Source: Synechococcus sp. Nb3U1 (GTDB lineage Bacteria > Cyanobacteriota > Cyanobacteriia > Thermostichales > Thermostichaceae). From it: DNA of 64,000 nt. Of the stretch, positions 53,796 to 63,547 are shown piece by piece. Numbering within the stretch: position 1 is the first letter of the stretch; every line of letters starts with the position of its first letter. Made by a program: the position numbers and the translations under genes. The notes under the pieces are model-generated. The model worked only from the letters and a program-made list of their open reading frames with translations. It did no database searches and had not been told where the DNA came from. The stretch spans positions 439,001 through 503,000 of the forward strand of contig NZ_JAKFYQ010000001.1 in NCBI RefSeq assembly GCF_021533835.1, written 5' to 3'.

Positions 53796-55841
53796 TCAAG
53801 CACCGATGATCCCACCATCATCCTTAGTGATTACCACCGTGGCAGAGCGGGGATAAATGTTGTTGTCAAAATTGGGCCAGCGAGATTTTTGATTGCCTGC
53901 GGCAAACTCTTCATCGGTTGTAGTAGAACCAGGATGCTGCACATTGATGAACATAGTGCGTCGGTCAGGAGTGGTGATCACACCTGTGATTTCCTGCCCG
54001 ATGGGTCCTGTCAAGAAACGACGGATTTCTCCGCTTTCTGGATCGGCTGCCAACATTTGGTTGTTGCCAAACGGGGCAAACTCATCTTTGTTCAGCACAC
54101 TCTCGCTGCTGTCAGTCTGGATCCAAAGACGGCTGTCAGCATCAAACCATAGACCATCAGGAGAATTGAATATATTGTCTTCGTTCAAAGACTCACCGGA
54201 CAACTTACGGCTGTTATCAGGTGGGCCTGCCAAGACAAAAATATCCCATTCAAACCGCTTGGCATCGGGTTGGTTGTTGGCTTCTTTCCAGCGGATGATG
54301 TGTCCCCAATTGTTTTTGGCCCGTGGGTTGGCTGCATCAATTTGGGCTTCTTCCCGACGGCTGTTGTTGGTGAGAGTGAAATACACCATCCGAGTTTTCG
54401 AATCGACAGCACCCCATTCTGGTCGATCCATTTTGGTAGCACCGACGAAATCTGCAGCCGTGCGGGTATTCACCAACACATCCGCTTGGCTATTGAAGCC
54501 ATTTTCGGGGGTGAGGCCATTTTGGCCAAACACCAACGGTAACCATTCGCCGGAGCCATCTTCATTGAACTTGGCCACATAAAGAGTACCTTTATCCAAC
54601 AGATGACCACCTGCAGTGGCTTTTGTATAGGGCTGAGCCGAAACGTACTTATAAATGTACTCAAAACGAGCATCATCACCAGAGTAGGCCACCAACGGTC
54701 GTCCTTCCACCGGCGGCTGGAATACCACCCCTTCGTGGGCAAATCGACCCAAAGCAGTGCGCTTTTTCGGAGTGCTGTTGGGATCAAACGGGTCAATTTC
54801 CACTACCCAACCAAACCCGTTCGGCTCGTTGCGATAGTCTTGCGTGGCATCAGCAGCCGTGGGTGTGGCGTTAAAGCGGACAAACTCATCCGCTTTGTTG
54901 CTGGCCAATTCCCACCCGTAACGGGAGGTTTCGGTGCTCACCCCATAGCGAGATTGTTCGCGGGGCAGGCTGGGCTTTTGATCTTCTTGCTTGAGATTGG
55001 AGAAATACCCGGCCCAGTTTTCCTCACAGGTGAGGTAGGTATTCCAGGGGGTGACACCGTGGGCACAGTTGTTCAGGGTGCCACGGGTCATGGTGCCATC
55101 AGGACTAAACTTGGTCTTGACAAAGTCGGATCCCCGCAGCGGGCCATGAATTTCCATCGGGGTAAGGCCGGTAATACGACGGTTAAGACGATCCCGCACC
55201 ACCTCCCAACTGCCATCTGCCTGACGGGCAATGTGGACAATGCTCACCCCGTGGGCGTTCAGTTCCTTGAGTACTTGGTCAGGATCCCGTGTGCCATCAG
55301 GGTTGGTGGGGTATTGATCTGAATCAAGCTTTTGCCCTGCAGCGGCAGCGTGCATGTAGCGAGGCTCAACATACTCGTGGTTCATCACCAGTAAGCCTTC
55401 GGTGGAACTCCCCTGGTAGGGATCCTCGCCCTCGATTGGGAAGAAGTGCATGCCATCGTGGTGGCTACCCACTTGCATTCCTTGTTCAGCACCAGTGTTT
55501 TCCAGTTTGTAAGCAGGATAGTTGCCACTAATTGGAGTACCCCAAGCCAACAGAGGACGGGCAGTGTAGCCCTCTGGTACAACAAGTGTGTCCTTGTTAC
55601 TGGCAGGAATGGCCTTGAATCCTAACAGAGCACTGCCACTAGTAGCCTTGGCAGATCCAGAGACCCAGTTCAAGGCTGGGGAAGCAAAAAAGGAAGCGAC
55701 CGCGGCAGCAATGCCGCCCTGAAGCACCTGGCGACGTTGCAGGCGACTGTTTAATATACTGCTGAAAGTCGGGTTGTTGGAATGATTGGATATGGGCTCA
55801 TCCCCAGGACGAAGCTTGGAGTTATGTGGATTGATATTCAC
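53796..55841 (-). CDS. phoX: PhoX-family alkaline phosphatase
   Basis: Calcium/iron-dependent secreted phosphatase for organic phosphate scavenging. The start is the GTG at 55841, preceded by AAGGAGGGG; a TTG at 55862 lies upstream. The 681-aa protein has a Tat signal (RRQVLQGGIAAAVASFF, then ASPALNWVSG) and PhoX (DUF839) segments: HDGMHFFPIEGEDPYQG, LLVMNHEYVEPRY, NNCAHGVTPWNTYLTCEENWAGYF, GRFAHEGVVFQPPVEGRPLVAYSGDDAR and PDGLWFDADSRLWIQTD. Pho-box-like repeats lie about 120-150 bases upstream. Confidence 0.9.
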   Translation of the reverse strand: MNINPHNSKLRPGDEPISNHSNNPTFSSILNSRLQRRQVLQGGIAAAVASFFASPALNWVSGSAKATSGSALLGFKAIPASNKDTLVVPEGYTARPLLAWGTPISGNYPAYKLENTGAEQGMQVGSHHDGMHFFPIEGEDPYQGSSTEGLLVMNHEYVEPRYMHAAAAGQKLDSDQYPTNPDGTRDPDQVLKELNAHGVSIVHIARQADGSWEVVRDRLNRRITGLTPMEIHGPLRGSDFVKTKFSPDGTMTRGTLNNCAHGVTPWNTYLTCEENWAGYFSNLKQEDQKPSLPREQSRYGVSTETSRYGWELASNKADEFVRFNATPTAADATQDYRNEPNGFGWVVEIDPFDPNSTPKKRTALGRFAHEGVVFQPPVEGRPLVAYSGDDARFEYIYKYVSAQPYTKATAGGHLLDKGTLYVAKFNEDGSGEWLPLVFGQNGLTPENGFNSQADVLVNTRTAADFVGATKMDRPEWGAVDSKTRMVYFTLTNNSRREEAQIDAANPRAKNNWGHIIRWKEANNQPDAKRFEWDIFVLAGPPDNSRKLSGESLNEDNIFNSPDGLWFDADSRLWIQTDSSESVLNKDEFAPFGNNQMLAADPESGEIRRFLTGPIGQEITGVITTPDRRTMFINVQHPGSTTTDEEFAAGNQKSRWPNFDNNIYPRSATVVITKDDGGIIGA

Positions 55842-55958
55842 GTTGAGTCCCCTCCTTGTCAAGTTCTTGGAAGCCTGGATGTTCTAAAGTCAAAAACACC
55901 AGCCTTGTGTGCAATTTTTGCTACACATTTAACCGGTCAACACAAGGCTAGTGGCTCA

Positions 55959-55988
55959 AGATTAAGAGAAGACCAATGGAAGTTTAAG
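55959..55988 (-). promoter_or_regulatory. Pho-box-like repeats upstream of phoX
   Basis: On the minus strand: CTTAAACT (55988-55981), spacer 3, ATTGGTCT (55977-55970), spacer 3, CTTAATCT (55966-55959). The first and third octamers fit PyTTAAxPyT with the correct 11-base spacing; the middle one is degenerate. A further CTTAAACC is at 56021-56014. The position fits SphR control of phoX. Confidence 0.5.
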
Positions 55989-56166
55989 TTTTACCTCAAT
56001 AGGAATTTCTTCAGGTTTAAGTAACAAGGTATTGCGAAAAAAATTCTGTTTACCTTCATGGTTTACCAATCCTTTCGCGGGTAGCAGCGCCAAGGCATTT
56101 GGCAAGTGTTGATTTAGGGTTCTCTGTTGCGTCTGGGGCTCAAACGACTGGATGAAACTGGATGAA

Positions 56167-57261
56167 TTAGCGCTCAAGCATAGCCAAAATCTTCTCCCCC
56201 ATTTCCTGACAACCGATCAGGGTCATTCCTTCGGAGAAAATATCTCCCGTTCGGTAGCCTTGGGCTAGCACCGCTTCCACCGCCTGTTCGATCTGGGCAG
56301 CAGCTTCCGATTGATCCAATGAGTAGCGCAGCATCATCGCCCCAGAGAGCACCTGGGCAATGGGGTTGGCTTTGTCTTGTCCGGCGATATCGGGGGCCGA
56401 TCCATGCACCGGTTCGTATACTCCCGGTCCAGAGGCTCCCAAAGAAGCTGAAGGCAACATGCCGATGGATCCCGTCAGCATTGCCGCTTCATCCGAGAGG
56501 ATATCCCCGAAAAGGTTGCCCGTCAGGATGACATCAAATTGCTTGGGCCAGCGCACCAACTGCATGGCGGCATTATCCACATACATGTGGGAGAGCTCGA
56601 CGTTGGGATAGTCCGTGGCCACGGCCGTAACCCGCTCCCGCCACAGTTGCGATACCTCCAGCACATTGGCCTTATCGACTGAGCAGAGCTTGCATCGGCG
56701 CTTCTGGGCCAGATCGAAGGCTACCCGCGCAATCCGATCCACCTCCGCTTCGCTGTAGACCATGGTGTTCACCCCGCGCCGGGATCCCTCCGCATCCGTA
56801 AAGATCCCCTTGGGTTGGCCAAAGTAGATGCCGCCCGTTAATTCTCGCACCACCATCAGGTCGATCCCTTCGATCACCTCCCGCTTCAGAGAAGAAGACT
56901 CCACCAGTTGGGGGAGAATTTTCACCGGGCGCAGATTAGCAAATAACCCCAAGCCCGCTCTTAACCCCAACAAAGCCCGTTCCGGACGTTTCTCCCGAGG
57001 CAAGGTATCGTACTTAAAGTCTCCAACAGCAGCCAAATAGACCGCATCGCTGTCTTGGGCCATTTTCAAGGTTTCTGGCGGCAAGGGATCCCCGGTGTGC
57101 TCGTAGGCGATGCCACCGACAAGGCCCTCCTGCCATTGGATGGCAAATCCCCTCTGCTTCGCCACGGCATCCAATACGGCTCGTCCCACTCGCAGAATTT
57201 CTGGGCCAATGCCATCTCCGGCCAGCGCGGTGATCCGATAGGTACGTGCAGAGGTGGCCAT
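56167..57261 (-). CDS. leuB: 3-isopropylmalate dehydrogenase
   Basis: NAD-dependent oxidative decarboxylase in leucine synthesis. 364 aa, typical length. Signature segments: [17 protein letters not shown] at the N-terminus, [16 protein letters not shown] (substrate arginines), [16 protein letters not shown], and the metal/NAD site [30 protein letters not shown], followed by [23 protein letters not shown] at 57261. It lies downstream of petD on the same strand, but a strong terminator stands between them. Confidence 0.95.
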   Translation of the reverse strand: MATSARTYRITALAGDGIGPEILRVGRAVLDAVAKQRGFAIQWQEGLVGGIAYEHTGDPLPPETLKMAQDSDAVYLAAVGDFKYDTLPREKRPERALLGLRAGLGLFANLRPVKILPQLVESSSLKREVIEGIDLMVVRELTGGIYFGQPKGIFTDAEGSRRGVNTMVYSEAEVDRIARVAFDLAQKRRCKLCSVDKANVLEVSQLWRERVTAVATDYPNVELSHMYVDNAAMQLVRWPKQFDVILTGNLFGDILSDEAAMLTGSIGMLPSASLGASGPGVYEPVHGSAPDIAGQDKANPIAQVLSGAMMLRYSLDQSEAAAQIEQAVEAVLAQGYRTGDIFSEGMTLIGCQEMGEKILAMLER

Positions 57262-57349
57262 AGCAATCTGAAGGAGGGCAAGGGCTTAGTGATACTACCA
57301 TTTCGGATCCCTTGGGTCTTAGCACCTGTCCAAGAAATCGATCCACGAA

Positions 57350-57385
57350 AAAAGTGCAGCCCGGCCATCGCCACACTGCACTTTT
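57350..57385 (-). terminator. Intrinsic terminator of petBD (bidirectional)
   Basis: AAAAGTGCAG (57350-57359) and CTGCACTTTT (57376-57385) form a perfect 10-bp stem with a 16-nt loop. On the minus strand the stem is followed by a run of T (CTGCACTTTTTTCG), as expected for a terminator after petD; on the plus strand TTTT also follows the stem. Confidence 0.85.
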
Positions 57386-57440
57386 GGGTCGTCCACTCAA
57401 GACGCAGGAGGAATGGACACTCCCTCTAACTCAGAACAGC

Positions 57441-57953
57441 TCAGAACAGGCCCAAAGTAACCCATTTGTCTAGAGGTAGGGTTGCACCAATGCCTAGGTA
57501 GAGGGTGACCAAAGTGCCGATCAAGAACACCGTGGTCGCCACCGGACGGCGCAAGGGGTTTTGGAACTTGTTGACGTTTTCGATGAAGGGGACGAACAGC
57601 AAACAAGCCGGAATGGCCGACATCAGGGCAATCCCCAAGAGCTTGTTAGGCGCAATGCGCAACAGGTGGAAAGCCGGGTAGAGATACCATTCCGGCAAAA
57701 TTTCCAGAGGAGTCGCAAAGGGATCCGCAGGCTCACCTACACCCGCCGGATCCATCACCGACAGCGCTACCACTAGGCCAATCGTGCCCAGGATGACCAC
57801 CGGGAACATGTACAGCAAATCATTGGGCCAGGCGGGCTCACCATAGGTCATGTGGCCCATGTTTTTCTTCAGTTTGGCTACTACCTTGGGATTGTCGAGG
57901 TCAACCTTACGGGTGATCGCCTCGGTAGCCACAACCTGCTTCGAGACAGCCAT
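57441..57953 (-). CDS. petD: Cytochrome b6f complex subunit IV
   Basis: Membrane subunit of cytochrome b6f in photosynthetic and respiratory electron transport; forms part of the quinol oxidation site. 170 aa, about 10 longer than usual because of the N-terminal [15 protein letters not shown]. The quinol-site motif PEWY is at 87-90 ([16 protein letters not shown]). Three transmembrane helices are visible. The gene lies 56 bases after petB on the same strand, the standard petBD operon, and its transcript ends at the terminator 57350-57385. Confidence 0.96.
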   Translation of the reverse strand: MAVSKQVVATEAITRKVDLDNPKVVAKLKKNMGHMTYGEPAWPNDLLYMFPVVILGTIGLVVALSVMDPAGVGEPADPFATPLEILPEWYLYPAFHLLRIAPNKLLGIALMSAIPACLLFVPFIENVNKFQNPLRRPVATTVFLIGTLVTLYLGIGATLPLDKWVTLGLF

Positions 57954-58009
57954 GGAAGTTCTCCTTGTCGAGGTGCAAAAGTTGCTGAGAGTTACAGTTC
58001 ACGAACAGA

Positions 58010-58657
58010 TTACAAAGGCCCGGAAATACCCTGGCGACGGATCATCAGAAAATGCATGGTCATGAAGACCGCAATTAACCAGGGCAACACAAAAGTATGC
58101 AAGCTGTAGAAGCGAGTCAGCGTCCCTTGGCCAACAGCTTCACCGCCGCGGATTAGCTCCACCAACAGATCCCCTACCACTGGAATGGCACTGGGCACAC
58201 CCGAGACGATCTTGACCGCCCAATAGCCCACCTGATCCCAGGGCAGCGAGTAACCGGTAACGCCGAAAGAGACCGTCAGCACCGCCAAAATGACCCCGGT
58301 TACCCAGGTTAGCTCACGGGGCTTCTTGAACCCACCCGTCAGGTAGACCCGGAAGGTGTGCAAAATCATCATCAACACCATCATGGAGGCGCTCCAGCGA
58401 TGGATGGAACGCAATAACCAGCCGAAATTCACCTGGGTCATAATGTAGTTGACCGATTCAAACGCCTCCGCCACCGTCGGACGGTAGTAGAAGGTCATGG
58501 CGAAGCCCGTGGCAAACTGAATTAAGAAACACACCAGTGTCACCCCGCCCAGGCAGTAAAAGATGTTAACGTGGGGCGGAATGAATTTCCCAGTTGCATC
58601 ATCGACGAAAGGCGTAATCTCCAGCCGCTCGTCTAACCAGTCGTAAACTTTGCTCAT
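58010..58657 (-). CDS. petB: Cytochrome b6
   Basis: Haem-carrying core subunit of cytochrome b6f. 215 aa, exact family length. The b-haem ligands are in place: H86 (SIHRWSAS), H100 (MILHTFRVY), H187 (SLHTFVLP) and H202 (TMHFLMIRR). C35 (IFYCLGG), the covalent anchor of haem c', is also present. First gene of the petBD operon; its promoter must lie in the 90 bases upstream, between it and the divergent protease gene. Confidence 0.97.
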   Translation of the reverse strand: MSKVYDWLDERLEITPFVDDATGKFIPPHVNIFYCLGGVTLVCFLIQFATGFAMTFYYRPTVAEAFESVNYIMTQVNFGWLLRSIHRWSASMMVLMMILHTFRVYLTGGFKKPRELTWVTGVILAVLTVSFGVTGYSLPWDQVGYWAVKIVSGVPSAIPVVGDLLVELIRGGEAVGQGTLTRFYSLHTFVLPWLIAVFMTMHFLMIRRQGISGPL

Positions 58658-58866
58658 AATGCCTGCAATTTTTGAAAAGTCGATGTCTCGGGGCGGGTTA
58701 GACCCACTTCACCCAGCAATGTAACACGATCATTGAGCTAGGCTCAGCTTTGGAGCTGGGGATCCCCCTCTCAGCGAGCCAAAGTAACCTTTCATGTCTG
58801 TTTTTGTTCATGTTTCTTAATGTTCTTCTGGATCAGTGGGTTGTGCAGAAGTCGGGATGGGCGGAA

Positions 58867-60162
58867 ATGAATCGGAGATTGTGGGGGATCCCAAAGGACT
58901 CCGTCCCGCTGTCGCGAACGGTATTGCGCTGGGGTATCCGCGTTCTGCTGTTGGGGTGTTTGCTTTGGGTGAGCCTGGGCATCGGTGCTTGTCAAGTACA
59001 GGCCAGCCGGTGGGGAGAAGAACAGCAACTGATCGCTCAGGCTTGGGCCTATGTGGATCGGGCCTACGTGGATCCCGCCTTTAACGGACAAAACTGGTGG
59101 CAAGTGCGGCAACGGGTGCTGTCTAGGCCCTTGAGTGAGCGGCAGCAAACCTACCACGCCATCGAGGAGATGTTAGCTACCCTCGGGGATCCCTTTACTC
59201 GATTTCTGGATAAGGAACACTATCTGAGCTTGCAAACCTCGACCGCTGGGGAACTGAGCGGCATTGGTTTGCAAATCGCCATCGATGATCAGGGCTCGGT
59301 GCGAGTGATTGCCCCTATGGAGGGCACTCCTGCCGAACAAGCCGGGATCCAAAGTCAGGACGAAATTCTGGAGGTGAATCAGGTGTCGGTGTCGGGCTTG
59401 AGCCTAGATGAAGTGGCCGAGCGGATGCGGGGGCGCAGTGGTACCCCTGTCACTCTGAAGGTGAAACGACAGGATCGCGTTTGGGAGCTGGAACTGGTAC
59501 GGCAATCCATCACCATCAACCCGGTACGCACCCGGTTTTTTGAGCAGCCCCAGGGATCCATCGCCTACATTCGCCTCAGCCAGTTCAACGGCAATGCTGC
59601 CGCCCAAGTCAAGCAAGCGATCCGGACAGCAGAAGCGCAAGCGGTGCGGGGCTACATTCTCGATTTGCGCAATAATCCGGGCGGACTGTTGCAGGCAGCA
59701 ATCGAAATCGGCCGGTTTTGGATCCCAAGTGGCGATATTGTGAGGGTGACGGATCGACACGGCATTCAAGATAGTATTCCCGCCACCGGAGATATTCTCA
59801 CAGAAGCTCCCCTAGTGGTGTTGGTGAATCAGGGCAGTGCCAGTGCCAGCGAAGTATTGGCAGGGGCACTTCAAGACAATAGGCGGGCCCAGTTGGTGGG
59901 AACTCGCACCTTCGGCAAAGGGCTAATCCAATCTCTTTTGGAACTGGCGGATGGCTCGGGGTTGGCGGTGACCACCGCCAAATACCTAACCCCCAACGGC
60001 CACGATATCCATCGCCAGGGGATCCAGCCGGATGTGGTGGTGGCGGAGGGAGCCGTGCAGACCCTGGCTGGGCCGGAGGATGTGCAGTTGCAGCGGGCTT
60101 TGCAGTTGTTCGGGCAGCAGATGCCCCTGGCCGAAGGGAGGCCGGTGGGACAAGCGGCCTGA
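58867..60162 (+). CDS. Carboxyl-terminal processing protease (S41, CtpA-like)
   Basis: 431-aa serine protease, probably exported. ATG at 58867 is followed by a signal-anchor-like segment (VLLLGCLLWVSLGIGACQ). A PDZ domain covers about residues 110-190 (GELSGIGLQIAID through LSLDEVAERMRGRSG). The S41 catalytic Ser is in NQGSASASEVLAGAL and the Lys in GTRTFGKGLIQS, with the core YILDLRNNPGGLLQAAIEIG before them. Cyanobacterial members include CtpA, which matures the D1 protein of photosystem II, and related CtpB/CtpC; which one this is cannot be told by eye. Confidence 0.88.
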   Translation: MNRRLWGIPKDSVPLSRTVLRWGIRVLLLGCLLWVSLGIGACQVQASRWGEEQQLIAQAWAYVDRAYVDPAFNGQNWWQVRQRVLSRPLSERQQTYHAIEEMLATLGDPFTRFLDKEHYLSLQTSTAGELSGIGLQIAIDDQGSVRVIAPMEGTPAEQAGIQSQDEILEVNQVSVSGLSLDEVAERMRGRSGTPVTLKVKRQDRVWELELVRQSITINPVRTRFFEQPQGSIAYIRLSQFNGNAAAQVKQAIRTAEAQAVRGYILDLRNNPGGLLQAAIEIGRFWIPSGDIVRVTDRHGIQDSIPATGDILTEAPLVVLVNQGSASASEVLAGALQDNRRAQLVGTRTFGKGLIQSLLELADGSGLAVTTAKYLTPNGHDIHRQGIQPDVVVAEGAVQTLAGPEDVQLQRALQLFGQQMPLAEGRPVGQAA

Positions 60163-60282
60163 AAGGCTAGGGATAGAGCAGCGAAGGTTAACAATTCGTT
60201 TTAGGATCAGGAATACAGATTTTGCGCGGCCTTGGGCGACTGTTTAGCCAAACGATGACCTTATCCTGCAAATGAACCTCGC

Positions 60283-60837
60283 ATGAAGCCTCTTGAGCAA
60301 TTTCACTATTTCTTCAACTGCTGCATTGGTGCCTGGAGCACAGAGCGAACCTACCATCACCTGACTCGCGGCGAGGTAGAGCGATCCCGCACCGAGTTCA
60401 CTATCCGCACTCTGACCCCTGACCTTAAGCATAAGGTTCTCGCCGACAACCAGTACCCCAACCACAGTGTGGATGGATTTTTGGGCTTTCACCTCGCCTT
60501 CGAGACCGTCTCTGAAACCGGAGAAGAGGTGGCGCAGGAGCTAAACATGCTATTCGTGCCGCAGCAGGAAAACCTGGCGGGCCTAGAGGGAGACTATCTG
60601 CGGGATCGAGCCTATGAAGAAGATCGACCGATTGTTGCCACCTTTCGCTTTGATCCTGGATCCCTGCAATTGAGCATGACCACCACCTACACCCGTGTCG
60701 TTGCCGTAGACACCATTACCCTGCTCAATCCGCGGCTGCGCTTGCGGCAGATTCTCACCTATCAGCGTCCCGAGGCAGGCCAACCTCTGCAAGATCTGAT
60801 CTTGGTGGGGTTTGGGGTAGAACAGAAGCTGACCTAA
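60283..60837 (+). CDS. CpcS/CpeS-type phycobiliprotein lyase
   Basis: 184-aa lipocalin-like protein that attaches phycocyanobilin to phycobiliprotein cysteines. Characteristic segments: GAWSTERTYHHL (beginning of barrel), NMLFVPQQEN, GDYLRDRAYEEDRPIVATFRF (usually around the chromophore-binding Arg) and LILVGFGVEQKL at the end. Which subunit (CpcS, CpcU, or other) is not resolvable. A GGATCC site lies at 60657. The TPR-like gene follows after 16 bases. Confidence 0.83.
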   Translation: MKPLEQFHYFFNCCIGAWSTERTYHHLTRGEVERSRTEFTIRTLTPDLKHKVLADNQYPNHSVDGFLGFHLAFETVSETGEEVAQELNMLFVPQQENLAGLEGDYLRDRAYEEDRPIVATFRFDPGSLQLSMTTTYTRVVAVDTITLLNPRLRLRQILTYQRPEAGQPLQDLILVGFGVEQKLT

Positions 60838-60853
60838 CTTCCGGATCCGTGGA

Positions 60854-61372
60854 GTGAGCCCTTTCGAAGACCTGAGATTGCCCCAGCATTTGGCCCTGAT
60901 CCAGTCAGGGTTCGAGCAAGGCCAGTATCGCCAAGTGTTGGAGCAGGTGCGGCAGGCCCAAAGTCGCTATCCGCATTCGGGCAAGCTACGGCTCTGGCAG
61001 GCCTTGGCCCAGGAAGCCCTCGGACAAACTCAGGAGGCGATCCTGTTGGCTCAAACCCTAGTGCGCCATCCTGACCCAGAGGTGGCTCAGCAGGCTCGCT
61101 ATATCCTGGGCATTTGGCAGGCCCCCCGGTTGCGACGTCCGCCGGAATGGCTGAGCGAAATCCCTGATCTCAGCCAATTGGAGGATGCCGAACCACCGGA
61201 ACACCGCCTAGCCTATCGACAGCCTCAACGCAAAAGCACCCGCTCAAGTCCTGCCGCTGACGCTACGGATGTCTCCAGCTCCAGCGGAGCTGATCGCTTT
61301 GATACTAAACTTGTTTGGATATTAATCGGGATCCTCTCGGCGTTACTGGCTGGCCTGGCCTGGTTGCCTTGA
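60854..61372 (+). CDS. TPR-like protein with C-terminal membrane anchor
   Basis: 172 aa from a GTG at 60854. Residues 1-90 contain two TPR-like helical pairs (LALIQSGFEQGQYRQVLEQVRQAQSRYP, LRLWQALAQEALGQTQEAILLAQTLVRHP). A Ser/Ala-rich linker leads to a single C-terminal transmembrane helix (LVWILIGILSALLAGLAWL). This tail-anchored layout suggests a scaffold facing the cytoplasm. It is 16 bases downstream of the lyase gene and likely co-transcribed. Confidence 0.7.
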   Translation: MSPFEDLRLPQHLALIQSGFEQGQYRQVLEQVRQAQSRYPHSGKLRLWQALAQEALGQTQEAILLAQTLVRHPDPEVAQQARYILGIWQAPRLRRPPEWLSEIPDLSQLEDAEPPEHRLAYRQPQRKSTRSSPAADATDVSSSSGADRFDTKLVWILIGILSALLAGLAWLP

Positions 61373-61454
61373 CTCTGCGGGTTGTCCCTAGGGCGAAAGG
61401 GATCCCAGCTCGTGGGCAATTGGGTTGCCCGCCGTTTTCTAAGGAGTTGACCCT

Positions 61455-62393
61455 TTGGTAAAAGAGCAAGTACAGGTGATCGTCCCGGCTACCACCGCCA
61501 ACTTGGGGCCAGGCTTCGATTGCATCGGTGCAGCCTTGGATCTCCACAATCGCTTCCAATTCCGTGAGATCCCTTCTGGCCTCAGCATTCACTATCGCGG
61601 CGGCGACCACGTCAGCCAGAGCAAAGATAACCTCGTCTACCGAGCCTTCAGCCGTGCCTTTGAGTTGCTGAGCAAACCCGTGCCGGGGGTAGAAATTGAG
61701 ATCACCCTGAACGTGCCCCTCTCCCGTGGGTTGGGCAGCTCTGCTACCGCCATTGTTGGGGGGTTGCTGGGAGCCAATGCCATCGGGGGGCTCAACCTAG
61801 CTCCGGAAACCCTTCTGCAACTGGCCATCGCCCTCGAAGGCCATCCAGACAATGTGGTACCTGCTCTGCAGGGCAGTTGTCAGTTGTGTGTGCAGGGGCA
61901 GCAAGGGCAATGGGTGTTTTGCCCGATCGAGTGGCACGAGAGCATTGGCCTCTTGGCGGTGGTGCCCAATTTTAAGCTCTCCACCCAAGCCGCCCGCGAG
62001 ATTCTGCCCAAATCGGTGAGCATGGCGGATGCGGTGTTTTCTAGCAGCCACCTTGGTCTGTTGATTCGCAGTTTGCAGTTGGGCCGTGTGGACTGGCTGA
62101 AAGTAGCCCTGCAGGATCGCCTGCACCAACCGGCTCGTTTGGAATTGATCACCGGGTTCAAAACCGTCCAAGCCGCCGCACAGGCTGCTGGAGCCTACGG
62201 GGTGGTGATCAGTGGAGCGGGCCCTACTCTTTTGGCCCTCTGTGCCCCCGACGATCGGGAACGGGTGGGATCTGCCATGGTCAGTGCCTGGCGGCAACTG
62301 GATATTGAATCGGAGGCTAAGTTGCTCAACCTAGATCGGCAGGGCGGACGGGTCTTAGCAGTTTCCAGCTCAGATGAGCCGACCATTTTCTAA
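61455..62393 (+). CDS. thrB: Homoserine kinase
   Basis: Phosphorylates L-homoserine in threonine synthesis. 312-aa GHMP-kinase: N-terminal VIVPATTANLGPGFDCIGAAL (substrate-binding), ATP-binding PLSRGLGSSATAIVGGLLG, and the C-terminal ISGAGPTLLALC. The start is a TTG at 61455, preceded by AAGGAG (61441) 8 bases away, which fits better than any ATG. In many cyanobacteria thrB is monocistronic, as appears here. Confidence 0.92.
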   Translation: MVKEQVQVIVPATTANLGPGFDCIGAALDLHNRFQFREIPSGLSIHYRGGDHVSQSKDNLVYRAFSRAFELLSKPVPGVEIEITLNVPLSRGLGSSATAIVGGLLGANAIGGLNLAPETLLQLAIALEGHPDNVVPALQGSCQLCVQGQQGQWVFCPIEWHESIGLLAVVPNFKLSTQAAREILPKSVSMADAVFSSSHLGLLIRSLQLGRVDWLKVALQDRLHQPARLELITGFKTVQAAAQAAGAYGVVISGAGPTLLALCAPDDRERVGSAMVSAWRQLDIESEAKLLNLDRQGGRVLAVSSSDEPTIF

Positions 62394-62447
62394 ATTTTCT
62401 AAAATTGGTTGGTAAGAATTGGAGTGAAGATAAAGCTACTCTGCGAG

Positions 62448-63026
62448 TTACTCCACCGTCCCCAAGCCATTCTGTACCAGCAGCAACAAAGGGGGCAGAA
62501 ACAGCCAAGCCGCTACCAATAGCGCCGCCGCTGCCACAATCAACACTGCCCCTGCCGCACAGTCTTTGGCGATCGCCGCCAGCAGATGATATTTGTTGCC
62601 CAACGTCAGATCCACCACCGCTTCTAGGGCGGTATTCACCAGCTCGAGGGCCATCACCAACCCCGTCGCCAAACTGATCAGGGCCATTTCCACCGCACTT
62701 AGCTTCAGGCCAAAGCCCAGCGCAAAAGCCACCGCCGCCACAGCAAGATGAATGCGGAAGTTCCGTTGGGTGCGGACGGCATAGGCCAAGCCTTTGCCCG
62801 CAAAGTAGAAACTTTTGCCCAGGTTCGTCGCCACCCGCCAGGAGGGAGGTCGTTGCCAGGGATCCGTTGTCGGAGGCTGGGCATCCCCTGAAGGATCTGC
62901 CGCAGATGGAGGAGTAGGAGCCACAACAGCCGGGCTGGAATACACTCCACGCCGCCGGAACGCCACCAACCGAGAGCGCTCAAGTAGCCGCAGACGTTGG
63001 GGAGAACGGCTAGAGCTACTGGCCAT
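62448..63026 (-). CDS. dgkA: Diacylglycerol kinase (DgkA family)
   Basis: Small membrane lipid or undecaprenol kinase. 192 aa; the C-terminal 125 residues are the DgkA domain with three helices and the key motif ELVNTALEAVVDL (catalytic Glu), preceded by AGKGLAYAVRTQRNFRIHLAVA and followed by AKDCAAGAVLIVAAAALLVA. The N-terminal 65 residues are an Arg/Pro/Ser-rich extension typical of cyanobacterial homologues. The start overlaps the ybeY stop by 11 bases, so the two are co-translated. Confidence 0.88.
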   Translation of the reverse strand: MASSSSRSPQRLRLLERSRLVAFRRRGVYSSPAVVAPTPPSAADPSGDAQPPTTDPWQRPPSWRVATNLGKSFYFAGKGLAYAVRTQRNFRIHLAVAAVAFALGFGLKLSAVEMALISLATGLVMALELVNTALEAVVDLTLGNKYHLLAAIAKDCAAGAVLIVAAAALLVAAWLFLPPLLLLVQNGLGTVE

Positions 63027-63501
63027 GCGTCACCTCCGAGCCCAGTTGGATCGCCGAGAGTAGCTGCCGTTGTTGCTGCATCATGCGCTGTAGGGACAGT
63101 TCATCTGGGTGATCCCACCCCAGCAGGTGGAGCAACCCGTGGGTAGCCAACCAAGCCAGCTCATCCGAGAGACGGTGTCCCTGAGCTTTGGCCTGCAGGC
63201 GAGCGGTTTGAACCGAAATGACGATATCCCCCAGCAGCCGTACCCCCGACACTTCACGGATCCCGACCGGGGCTAGCATCTCCTGAGCGGCAAAAGCCAA
63301 CACATCAGTGGGCTCATCGATTTGGCGAAACTCCCGGTTGAGCTCGCGGATGTGATCGTCTGAGGTGAGGCAAAGGCTCAGTTCACACGGGATCGTCACC
63401 CCCAGTTCCCGCAACCAAATCTCAAACCAATCACACCAGGTGGCTTCTTCAATTGGACTCGGGATATTGAACTGTAGGTACAGATCCAGGAATCCATCCA
63501 T
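63016..63501 (-). CDS. ybeY: Endoribonuclease YbeY (rRNA maturation)
   Basis: Zinc endoribonuclease required for 16S rRNA 3' maturation and ribosome quality control. 161 aa from ATG 63501. The zinc motif HxxxHxxxxxH is present as THGLLHLLGWDHPDE, preceded by DVLAFAAQEML and LLGDIVISVQ. A longer start at a GTG (63519) is possible. It overlaps dgkA by 11 bases on the same strand, a common pairing. Confidence 0.93.
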   Translation of the reverse strand: MDGFLDLYLQFNIPSPIEEATWCDWFEIWLRELGVTIPCELSLCLTSDDHIRELNREFRQIDEPTDVLAFAAQEMLAPVGIREVSGVRLLGDIVISVQTARLQAKAQGHRLSDELAWLATHGLLHLLGWDHPDELSLQRMMQQQRQLLSAIQLGSEVTHGQ

Positions 63502-63547
63502 GCGGGCCTCACTCCACACCGATACGCCCCCTATTCTAGTGGGTAGG

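Noticed and set aside
55962..56177. 71-codon minus-strand frame upstream of phoX
   Set aside because: Overlaps the leuB stop and the putative Pho-box region; no start context.
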